The notes under the pieces are model-generated. The model made no database searches, was not told where the DNA came from, and worked only from the letters and a program-made list of their open reading frames with translations. This document shows, piece by piece, positions 31,097-37,578 of a stretch of 37,578 nucleotides of DNA. The stretch is from Bacteriovoracaceae bacterium (lineage in GTDB: Bacteria; Bdellovibrionota; Bacteriovoracia; Bacteriovoracales; Bacteriovoracaceae): positions 1 to 37,578 of the forward strand of contig JAHDBN010000013.1 in the NCBI GenBank assembly GCA_020630335.1. Reading direction: 5' to 3'. Position numbers and translations under genes: made by a program. Numbering within the stretch: the stretch's first letter is position 1; each line of letters opens with the position of its first letter.

Positions 31097-32821
31097 ATGA
31101 ATTTATCAATAAGTCAGATTCAAAAAAATATAAAGACTCTAAATCGTATTATTCAGGAGCTTAATGCTGATTGTTTATACGTTCCTAGCTTTGATCAGTT
31201 TATTAGTGAATACGTTCCTCTATGGAATAACTTGAGATTTTATGTAACCGGATTTACAGGCTCTACAGCTGATGTGTTGCTTATAGGTGGAAAGGCACAC
31301 TTATTTGTAGATGGAAGGTATCATCTGCAAGCAGATGAAGAGGTTGAATGTGAAGATGTGGTTATTCATAAATGCACGAACGAAGAGCGGATATTCCTTA
31401 AGGCTTTAGATCTTGCTAATGAAAATAATGTTAAAAGTTTTGGGGTTATTCCAGAAAGAACCCCTATAAGTCACGCTGAAATGATTCAAGATAATTTTGA
31501 AACTATTTTAGTGAATGAATCCAAATTCCTAGAAGAAATTGATTTTAATCAAAAAACAGATTTTCCTACTGTGCAAGAAATAGATTCAAAGCTTTTAGGG
31601 CAAAATGTTAAAGATAGACTCAAGCGTTGTGAGCTTTTAGATAATGAAGCACTTTTTCTTTCAGCCATAGATGATGTGTCTTGGATTACAAACTTAAGAG
31701 GATATCATTTAAGTTTTCTTAGTTCCTTTCTTTCCAAAGCAATTGTAACTAAAGATCAGATTTCTTTAATTGTTCAAGAGAATATCAAATTTAATAAGCA
31801 TGATGATTTAATAAAAGTTTTTACATATAAAAGTAATATAGATGAAGTTTTACATGATCTTATTAAGGAATTAGATATTTCCAGTATTAAGTATGATAAA
31901 AACTTTAGTACTTTAAATGACCTTGAAGTTTTAAAGAAATCAAATATTCAATTAGAAGCAGGAACAGGTTTAACTTTTATTAAAAATATTAAATTGTCAG
32001 TGGAAGTTCCTGAATATGAGAGAATTTTTAATCTTGGAGATCAAGCAATATTTGATACTATCAAATGGTGTAAAAATGAGGTTCAATCTAATAATGAGAT
32101 CTCAGAGTTAGATCTTTATAAACAAACGACTATTTCTTATCAAAAATACGGTTCTACAGAACAAAGCTTTAATACTATCAGTGGAGCGGGAGAGCATGGT
32201 GCTATCATTCATTATAGCGATCCCAAAAGTAGTAGGATTATTAACAAAAATGACTTGGTTTTATTAGATTCTGGTGGTTACTTTGAAAGTGGACTAGCTA
32301 CAGACACAACAAGAACTTTTCTAGCTGATGAGAATAATATTGAGCATCCGATGTTTAATGAATATAAAAAAGCTTATAGTTTAGTTGTAAGAGCTCAAAT
32401 TCAAGCAGAGTCAGCAGTTTTTAAAAAAGGGACCAAAGGTAGATCTATTTCCATGCTTGCTCGACAACCTCTTTATCAAGAAGGTCTTGATTATGCTCAT
32501 GGGTTAGGTCATGGAGTAGGGGTACATGTTCATGAACCTGGAGTGAGGTTATCTACCGTTAGTGACTTACCATTATATGAAGGGATGGTTGTCTCTATAG
32601 AACCAGGGCTTTACTTTGATCATAAATTTGGTATTCGACATGAAAATATCGTTATTGTTGAAAAGCATCCAGAATTTAAAGGTTTCTTGAAATTTAGAAC
32701 GCTAGTTTTTATAGGCCTAGAAGAAGTTTTACTCGATTTCGATACCTTTACTCCTACGGAACTTAAGTACTACAATTGGTATAAAAGTGAGTGTGAGAAA
32801 AGATCTAGAGCGTTTATTTAG
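31097..32821 (+). CDS. Xaa-Pro aminopeptidase (M24B, long form)
   Basis: A 574-residue aminopeptidase P that removes an N-terminal residue before proline. Domains: a creatinase N-terminal domain (about 1-145), a second creatinase-like domain (about 150-305), the M24 pita-bread domain and a short C-terminal M24_C tail. Metal ligands are visible as Asp391 (LLDSGG), Asp403 (ATDTTRTF), His472 (HGLGHGVG), Glu502 (SIEPGLYF) and Glu516 (RHENIVIV). The three-domain form is the same as eukaryotic XPNPEP1. GGAGAAG lies just before the ATG at 31097. No signal peptide, so cytoplasmic; it fits use of imported peptides. Its 3' end overlaps the convergent gene by 8 bases. Confidence 0.95.
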   Translation: MNLSISQIQKNIKTLNRIIQELNADCLYVPSFDQFISEYVPLWNNLRFYVTGFTGSTADVLLIGGKAHLFVDGRYHLQADEEVECEDVVIHKCTNEERIFLKALDLANENNVKSFGVIPERTPISHAEMIQDNFETILVNESKFLEEIDFNQKTDFPTVQEIDSKLLGQNVKDRLKRCELLDNEALFLSAIDDVSWITNLRGYHLSFLSSFLSKAIVTKDQISLIVQENIKFNKHDDLIKVFTYKSNIDEVLHDLIKELDISSIKYDKNFSTLNDLEVLKKSNIQLEAGTGLTFIKNIKLSVEVPEYERIFNLGDQAIFDTIKWCKNEVQSNNEISELDLYKQTTISYQKYGSTEQSFNTISGAGEHGAIIHYSDPKSSRIINKNDLVLLDSGGYFESGLATDTTRTFLADENNIEHPMFNEYKKAYSLVVRAQIQAESAVFKKGTKGRSISMLARQPLYQEGLDYAHGLGHGVGVHVHEPGVRLSTVSDLPLYEGMVVSIEPGLYFDHKFGIRHENIVIVEKHPEFKGFLKFRTLVFIGLEEVLLDFDTFTPTELKYYNWYKSECEKRSRAFI

Positions 32822-33428
32822 CTTTTAAAGTTTCTAAATATTGCGTACTTAATTCTTCTAAAGAGATTTTTTTATATACATTGTTATTCGTAATGGCCTT
32901 TAATTGCTTGTTCAGCTCAACTCCTATCTCTGGAGAATAACTTTCAAATGCTAGTGTACTTGTAAGTTTATCATAAGGAAGCTTTGCTGAGCTTTTCTCT
33001 GACTTGATTTTGTAAATACTTTGATCGCTTGGATCAAAAACTAGAGTATAAGGAAAACCTTCAGTGACAAGTTCACCACTATTATAAAAGCATTTATAAA
33101 TTTTTTCTTGATTTAAAATCTCATTACCAAGAACTGTTCTTTTTAAGTTACAATCTTTAGTTGGCTTCTCTAGATCTACTCCTGATCTTTTTAAAAAGTC
33201 AGTATCAATATTTACAAAGTAATAATCTTTTTTTACATCATCATTACTATGATTACCTGCTAAGAAATTTTTCTTGTATGCTTTGCAGGGTGGGCAAGCT
33301 TCAAATCCTATCGAAATAACAATCTTTTTATTCGTTTCAAGAGTTTTGTTGATAGCGTAGTTCAAACTCGGATAAACGTACGAAAATGATGAATAAGAGA
33401 AGATAATCAAAGTAAACAAATATTTCAT
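32814..33428 (-). CDS. Periplasmic thioredoxin-fold protein with CPPC motif
   Basis: 204 residues. A signal peptide (MKYLFTLIIFSYSSFSYVYP) is followed by a thioredoxin-like domain: KIVISIGFEACPPCKAYKKNF with the redox pair Cys45/Cys48, and a probable cis-Pro in GFPYTLVFD. Extra cysteines at DCNLK and KCFYN might form a second disulfide. CPPC is found in some DsbE/SoxW/thioredoxin-like proteins. The role is likely disulfide handling or reduction in the periplasm; the partner is unknown. A long hairpin lies between it and the upstream peptidase gene. No ribosome-binding site is apparent. Confidence 0.82.
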   Translation of the reverse strand: MKYLFTLIIFSYSSFSYVYPSLNYAINKTLETNKKIVISIGFEACPPCKAYKKNFLAGNHSNDDVKKDYYFVNIDTDFLKRSGVDLEKPTKDCNLKRTVLGNEILNQEKIYKCFYNSGELVTEGFPYTLVFDPSDQSIYKIKSEKSSAKLPYDKLTSTLAFESYSPEIGVELNKQLKAITNNNVYKKISLEELSTQYLETLKAK

Positions 33429-33477
33429 TTTACTATTGTATCTAGAAATTTAACTGGAAAGACTTGTATTGTAAGAT

Positions 33478-33512
33478 CTACAGGAATGTATAGTTTTTAT
33501 ACATTCCTGTAG
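33478..33512 (-). terminator. Perfect 15-bp hairpin between two minus-strand genes
   Basis: CTACAGGAATGTATA (33478-33492) pairs perfectly with its complement (33498-33512) around a 5-base loop. It lies 14 bases after the M1 peptidase stop. On the minus strand only a weak ATCTT follows, while the plus strand has CTTTAGTTTT, so it could be an inefficient terminator, an mRNA 3'-end stabiliser or a processing site. Confidence 0.55.
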
Positions 33513-33525
33513 CTTTAGTTTTAAT

Positions 33526-34884
33526 CTATAAAAAGGCTTTTAAGTCTTTATAACTGTGTTTTTTGTGAAAAGGGTGTCGAGTCTTACTTTTTTGAGAGAG
33601 TCCGAATCCACCTCTAGTGCTTCTTTTTCTATAGATATATTTGTCGAAAAATTCAGCAAGATTAGTATTGAAATAATCTTCCATTTCTTTTTGAAAGAAA
33701 GGTGTTGATATTACTGTTTCTTTATTTCTTTCAAAATAATCCTTAAGAAATGGTTTTAAACCGCCTTTTGAGTCGAATTTTTTATCTAAAACTCCAAGCA
33801 AAACACTACCTGGGCCATAAGCATTTCTATCAGTCGTTCTTCTGTAAGGAGAGTGACTTGCAACTCCAGTCGCTTTTGGTGTTGAGTATTGTGGATAGTC
33901 ATCATCTCCCCAACTAGCAATTGCTTCATCAATCCACCCTGAGTTTCCTCTTCCTGGCATAATATTTCTCGCAAAGTAAGAGTGATCCATCTCATGTCTT
34001 AATGCTCTAAAAGATGTCCACGTTGCTCCAGCGTATTCCATTCCTCCTTGAAAAGGTGAGACCCCATAAGCAATGAAAAAATCATGAGGCCATGGACCAA
34101 AATCTTTTTCTAATTGGGCCATGTATTTAAGTGTAGCAGTTTTAAATTTCAAGAGACTATTAGAGGACGTAGATTTCTTATAAACTGTAATAGGAATAGT
34201 TCTTCCATCTATCGATTTGTAATCAAATTCTCTAATCTTATAACTTCCTTCAGGTACTAAGTGATAAAAAATAGAAGAAGTTGTATAGAAAGAAGGATAT
34301 TTCACCTTAAAATGATTTTTAGCTAATTTAGTAATTTTACCATTCGTGAATAATCTATGTTCTTTGTTGGCATTTAAAATTTGTACTTCAAAATACATCT
34401 TCACTTGATCGTATTCAAAAGAAGAAGGAATGAATTGTTCTAAATATCTTCTATCACTTAGATCAGACATCCAAAAAGCACTTTTTACACCTTGAGTTCC
34501 AAAATCAATGAGCTTATCAAATGAGTTTTTAATTTCAAGAGTATGTTCTCCTGCTTTAATTTGTTTATTTGTTACTTTAAACTTCGTAACACCTTCAATT
34601 CTTTTATCTTCTAATTGCGCTTTCTTACCATCGATTTCCATAAAATCAGTCTCAGGTACGAGATCAAAGAAAGTATAACCATCTTGAGATTGTTCAAATA
34701 CGATTTTTGTATGAACTTTTGCTGTTTCTTTTTTTAAATCATAAGTAATTTTATAAGTAGCAACTTTTACATCTGGAAATACTGCTTTAGCACTTTTGTG
34801 CTGAATAGGTTTTTGCTTAACCTTGCTTTTTGTAAAACCAAGCATTGAAAGACTTAGCACAACGCTAATAATGATATTTGTCAT
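33526..34884 (-). CDS. Secreted M1-family metallopeptidase
   Basis: 452 residues. A hydrophobic signal segment (MTNIIISVVLSLSMLGF) is followed by a beta-rich N-terminal domain (about 40-240) and a thermolysin-like catalytic domain. The substrate-anchor loop GGMEYAG (280-286) corresponds to the GAMEN motif, and the zinc site HEMDH (297-301) is followed after 18 residues by Glu320 in GWIDEAIASW, the HExxH-x18-E signature of M1 peptidases. It is shorter than classic aminopeptidase N (no large C-terminal domain). It probably acts in the periplasm or is exported, degrading peptides. The start is well fixed by GAGGAG 7 bases upstream. Confidence 0.88.
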   Translation of the reverse strand: MTNIIISVVLSLSMLGFTKSKVKQKPIQHKSAKAVFPDVKVATYKITYDLKKETAKVHTKIVFEQSQDGYTFFDLVPETDFMEIDGKKAQLEDKRIEGVTKFKVTNKQIKAGEHTLEIKNSFDKLIDFGTQGVKSAFWMSDLSDRRYLEQFIPSSFEYDQVKMYFEVQILNANKEHRLFTNGKITKLAKNHFKVKYPSFYTTSSIFYHLVPEGSYKIREFDYKSIDGRTIPITVYKKSTSSNSLLKFKTATLKYMAQLEKDFGPWPHDFFIAYGVSPFQGGMEYAGATWTSFRALRHEMDHSYFARNIMPGRGNSGWIDEAIASWGDDDYPQYSTPKATGVASHSPYRRTTDRNAYGPGSVLLGVLDKKFDSKGGLKPFLKDYFERNKETVISTPFFQKEMEDYFNTNLAEFFDKYIYRKRSTRGGFGLSQKSKTRHPFHKKHSYKDLKAFL

Positions 34885-34890
34885 ATAGTT

Positions 34891-34896
34891 CTCCTC
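34891..34896 (-). promoter_or_regulatory. Strong ribosome-binding site of the M1 peptidase gene
   Basis: GAGGAG on the minus strand, 6 bases before the ATG at 34884. It fixes the start and suggests high expression. Confidence 0.75.
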
Positions 34897-35011
34897 GGAT
34901 ATTAATATTTTCTTATTTTAGAGAGGCCTTTGAGCTTATGACACTTACACTTAATAACATTCGAGTTAAAATATGATATAAATACTGCCTATTTGGTATT
35001 TGAGGTTATAA

Positions 35012-35464
35012 ATGAAAATAAGAAAAGCATCATCTAAAGATAAAATGTTTATCGTTGCATCCCAAGTGAGAATGGCTCAAGAAAGTGAAGAGCTTAGTTT
35101 AGATGAAAAGATCGTAGGTAAAGGGGTAGAGCATATTTTAACCAATCCTGAAATAGGCTTTTATTTGATAGCAGAAGATGGTGAGCAAGCATGTGCTTGT
35201 TTATTGGTTTTGAAAGAATGGAGTGATTGGAGAGCTGGGAATGTGCTATGGATTCACTCAGTGTTTGTATTGAAGCCTCATAGAAAAAAAGGAGTTTTTT
35301 CTAAAATGTATCAGACCTTAAAAAATGATGTCATTCAGGATGATGAATTACAAGGGCTAAGACTTTATGTTGATAAAACGAATTTAAATGCCATTAAAGT
35401 TTACGAAAAGCTTGGTATGAACTCCGAGCATTATCATATGTATGAGTGGATGAAGAACTTCTAG
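35012..35464 (+). CDS. GNAT-family N-acetyltransferase
   Basis: A 150-residue single-domain acetyltransferase. The start MKIRKASSKDKMFIVA is typical, and the acetyl-CoA-binding region reads VFVLKPHRKKGVFSKMYQTL, with RLYVDKTNLNAIKVYEKLGM near the end, as in small GNAT enzymes. Substrate unknown. GAGG lies 7 bases before the ATG. It is divergent from the M1 peptidase and its stop lies 2 bases from the end of the convergent serC gene. Confidence 0.9.
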   Translation: MKIRKASSKDKMFIVASQVRMAQESEELSLDEKIVGKGVEHILTNPEIGFYLIAEDGEQACACLLVLKEWSDWRAGNVLWIHSVFVLKPHRKKGVFSKMYQTLKNDVIQDDELQGLRLYVDKTNLNAIKVYEKLGMNSEHYHMYEWMKNF

Positions 35465-35466
35465 GT

Positions 35467-36582
35467 TTAAAGAGTAGATTCTATCGAATAGCTAAGAAGT
35501 GCCGTAAGTTTTTCTAGATCTTCTAAAGTTATATTATGAAACAAAGAAATTCTAAATTGATTTCTACCTAATTTTCTATAAGAGTCGATACCATTTGCAA
35601 TATTAAGATCAGAAAGTTTTTGACTCAAATCGGTTACTGTGATTTTTTCATCAACATCAATAGTAGCAACAGATCTTGATCTATATGAATCATCTTTTAC
35701 AAAACAACTAAGATAAGGTTTTGATTCAGCCCAAGAATAAATATGTTGAGCTTTTAATTCAGCCATCTCATTAACCTTGGATCTTCCAAGTTTATTCATT
35801 TCTTTTATTTGCTCATTAAGCAAGAAAAGATTTGATACGCTAGGAGTGTTATACGTTTGATTTTTAGCAGAGTTATCAATTGCTAACTTCCAGTTCATAA
35901 TAGTTGGAATATAGCGATTTTTATCAGAGTTAATTTTCATAGCTCTGTCTTTTGCTTTTTCAGAGAGAAAACCTATAAAAAGACCACCTTCAGCTGCGAA
36001 AACTTTTTGAGGAGAGAAATAATAGAAATCTACATTTTTATGATCACATTCTATTTGTCCTGCTCCACTTGTCGCATCCATACAGATTAGTGTTTTATCA
36101 TTGCTTGATGGAACACCTGTCATTTGAACACCGGTCGAAGTTTCATTTAATGTTAAAGCAATGAGATCACATGATTCATCAGTACTTGGAATTAACCCTT
36201 GGCCATACTCTACATTTTCGAGACTTGTTTCTAGCCATGGAACTTGAGAATGAGCTTTATACCACTTGTTTGAAAATTCACCGCATACATGATGTTTTGA
36301 GGATTTTTCAACCATTCCAAGTGCAATCATGTCCCATAGAAATGTTGCTCCTCCATTACCTAAAATAATTTCATGATCTGTTAAATCAAAATAATTCGCT
36401 AGCCCTTCTTGAACTTCTTTGACTAAATTTTTTACTTTTGGCTTCCTGTGACTCGTACCCAATAAGCTTACTCCGGTACTTGCAAGGTCGTTAAGCGCTT
36501 TAGTTGATACCAAAGATGGGCCACAACCAAACCTAGGGTCATTTGGGATAAGTTCTTTAGAAATGGAGAGATTTTCAAACAT
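35467..36582 (-). CDS. serC: Phosphoserine aminotransferase (actinobacterial-type subfamily)
   Basis: A 371-residue PLP enzyme of serine biosynthesis converting 3-phosphohydroxypyruvate to phosphoserine. Sequence blocks match the SerC subfamily best known from actinobacteria: IPNDPRFGCGPSLV, LLGTSHRKPKVKNLV, EIILGNGGATFLWD, LNETSTGV, MDATSGAGQ, and NQTYNTPSVSNLFLL, ending with YRKLGRNQFRISLFH. The PLP Lys is Lys193 in FSPQKVFAAEGG. The proteobacterial SerC pattern is clearly different. AAAGG lies 10 bases before the ATG. Neighbours are unrelated; serA and serB are not in the window. Confidence 0.93.
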   Translation of the reverse strand: MFENLSISKELIPNDPRFGCGPSLVSTKALNDLASTGVSLLGTSHRKPKVKNLVKEVQEGLANYFDLTDHEIILGNGGATFLWDMIALGMVEKSSKHHVCGEFSNKWYKAHSQVPWLETSLENVEYGQGLIPSTDESCDLIALTLNETSTGVQMTGVPSSNDKTLICMDATSGAGQIECDHKNVDFYYFSPQKVFAAEGGLFIGFLSEKAKDRAMKINSDKNRYIPTIMNWKLAIDNSAKNQTYNTPSVSNLFLLNEQIKEMNKLGRSKVNEMAELKAQHIYSWAESKPYLSCFVKDDSYRSRSVATIDVDEKITVTDLSQKLSDLNIANGIDSYRKLGRNQFRISLFHNITLEDLEKLTALLSYSIESTL

Positions 36583-36674
36583 AATTTATTACCTTTTGAG
36601 ACAAGATAAAAAAATGATACGGCAGAGAAAACAATTAGGAAAATCAGGAAAACTTCTTTAAACTAATTTAAGTT

Positions 36675-37578
36675 ATGAAACAGATTATCTTCTTGCTTTT
36701 TTTTTCCCTACTTACTTTTTCTCAGGATAGAAAAGTAGAACTAGACACCATGAAAATTGATGGAGTTATTCTTATCGATAAAATGGTTATTGAAGATAAA
36801 ATTATCGAGGAAGAAGAGATTTCAGAAGAAGAAAAAATAGAAGAGAAAAAAGAAGTATCCAAAGATTTAAATAAAAAATTAGAAAATCTAGAAAAGCGAG
36901 TAAATTCAGATCAGCTAAGTGATATTCCTGAAACCGTTCAGGAGCCTGTTAAGAGAGAAGAAGTAGTTAAAGATAAAAAAGTTTATGATTTTTTATTTGA
37001 TAATTCTCGCCCGGCTATTTTTAAATCAAAGAGTAAATGGAAAAACTTAAAACTTGGTGTAGGGATGTTTAGTTTTTCTCCTAATCGATACCAAGAAACG
37101 GGTAAGGGAGGAGAAATTGGATTTGATTTTTCTCCGGCCATCGGGATTGGGCTTGAGTTAGCGAATCCATCAAAGTTAAGTTATCAAATTGATTCCTATT
37201 TTACTTTTCCTAGAGAGAGTGAGGACGGATTAATCAGTGAATTTAAATTTGGTCTTGAGTTTGCTGCTTATTATCGCTTATTTCCTATGATTAGACCTTT
37301 TGTAGGGTCAACTGTTTTTTTCAATATGTTAAAATCTAAAGAAACAAAGATAGAAAAATTACCTTCTAACCAAGGAACTTTCTTTTCAAGTGCATCACTA
37401 AGAAGCTCTATTAATAATACATTAGATGTTGGAGTTGAAGTCTTGCTTGGAAAGTTTTCTTTAGATCTTAAAGTAGGCTTTCTGTCTATATTTGATAGTC
37501 AGAAAAGAGATCGCAATTATGGAGTGATGTTAAATTATTATTTTGATATGGGGAAAAAAGAAAAGGTTCTACCTGTAG
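36675..37578 (+). CDS. Exported protein with acidic coil and probable beta-barrel (partial at right edge)
   Basis: Open from the ATG at 36675 to the window end (301 codons, no stop). A signal peptide (MKQIIFLLFFSLLTFSQ) is followed by a highly acidic Glu/Lys-rich, probably coiled-coil stretch (about 30-100, including EEEEISEEEKIEEKKE). From about residue 120 it alternates aromatic and polar residues as in an outer-membrane barrel (LKLGVGMFSFSPN, GFDFSPAIGIGLELA, FGLEFAAYYRLFPMIRPFVG, NYGVMLNYYFDMG). This suggests an OmpA-like or similar barrel with an N-terminal periplasmic coil. It has no clear ribosome-binding site. It is divergent from serC. Confidence 0.75.
   Translation, partial: MKQIIFLLFFSLLTFSQDRKVELDTMKIDGVILIDKMVIEDKIIEEEEISEEEKIEEKKEVSKDLNKKLENLEKRVNSDQLSDIPETVQEPVKREEVVKDKKVYDFLFDNSRPAIFKSKSKWKNLKLGVGMFSFSPNRYQETGKGGEIGFDFSPAIGIGLELANPSKLSYQIDSYFTFPRESEDGLISEFKFGLEFAAYYRLFPMIRPFVGSTVFFNMLKSKETKIEKLPSNQGTFFSSASLRSSINNTLDVGVEVLLGKFSLDLKVGFLSIFDSQKRDRNYGVMLNYYFDMGKKEKVLPV

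Noticed and set aside
1-37578. Search for tRNA, rRNA, insertion sequences, prophage or defence systems
   Set aside because: No intergenic gap exceeds about 250 bases, none shows tRNA-like arms, and no transposase, integrase, nuclease or toxin-antitoxin motif was seen in the proteins.

Overview
The window reads as one piece of a compact, AT-rich chromosome (about one third GC by eye) from a Gram-negative bacterium. Evidence for the cell type: lipobox lipoproteins, Sec signal peptides, a probable outer-membrane barrel protein, a slipin/NfeD pair, complex I subunits and SpeD. Taken together with several amino-acid catabolic clusters and secreted peptidases, I infer a Bdellovibrionota-like predator (Bacteriovoracia, Halobacteriovorax-type). 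This is an inference from gene content; no rRNA or marker tree is available here. There are no tRNA or rRNA genes, insertion sequences, prophage genes or CRISPR arrays.

Layout. 1-2160: the end of an unknown gene with two stacked terminators, an unknown lipoprotein and an EamA exporter. 2255-8290: a six-gene operon for the lower part of leucine/isovalerate breakdown: methylcrotonyl-CoA carboxylase beta subunit, methylglutaconyl-CoA hydratase, biotin carboxylase, a separate biotin carrier, HMG-CoA lyase and an atypical crotonase. 8464-12299: two tandem paralogous lipoproteins made almost wholly of a four-cysteine repeat of about 68 residues. 12327-14844 (minus): a response regulator, a soluble PAS histidine kinase and an exported protein. 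14972-15880: a secreted HExxH protein.

15954-19887: nuoB, nuoC, nuoD and nuoI alone, followed closely by a zinc-ribbon protein, a GNAT acetyltransferase and a small membrane protein. 19865-20979 (minus): phhA-phhB for phenylalanine hydroxylation. 21066-23323: a tiny exported protein, then the slipin/NfeD protease pair. 23439-26618: speD, a METTL25-type methyltransferase and murD; the last two are divergent with overlapping 5' ends. 26680-28296: a large unknown coiled-coil membrane protein. 28280-31054 (minus): tryptophan 2,3-dioxygenase, a kynureninase-like enzyme and a GNAT. 31097-34884: aminopeptidase P, a periplasmic CPPC thioredoxin-fold protein and an M1 metallopeptidase. 35012-37578: a GNAT, serC and the start of a signal-peptide/acidic-coil/barrel protein running off the edge.

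How it fits together: breakdown routes for Leu, Phe and Trp plus several peptidases suit an organism living on imported protein. The features least explained by known families are the tandem repeat lipoproteins, the split carboxylase alpha subunit, the isolated nuoBCDI block, the divergent overlap of murD with a methyltransferase gene, and a set of genes whose -10 elements lie so close to the start codon that leaderless mRNAs are plausible.
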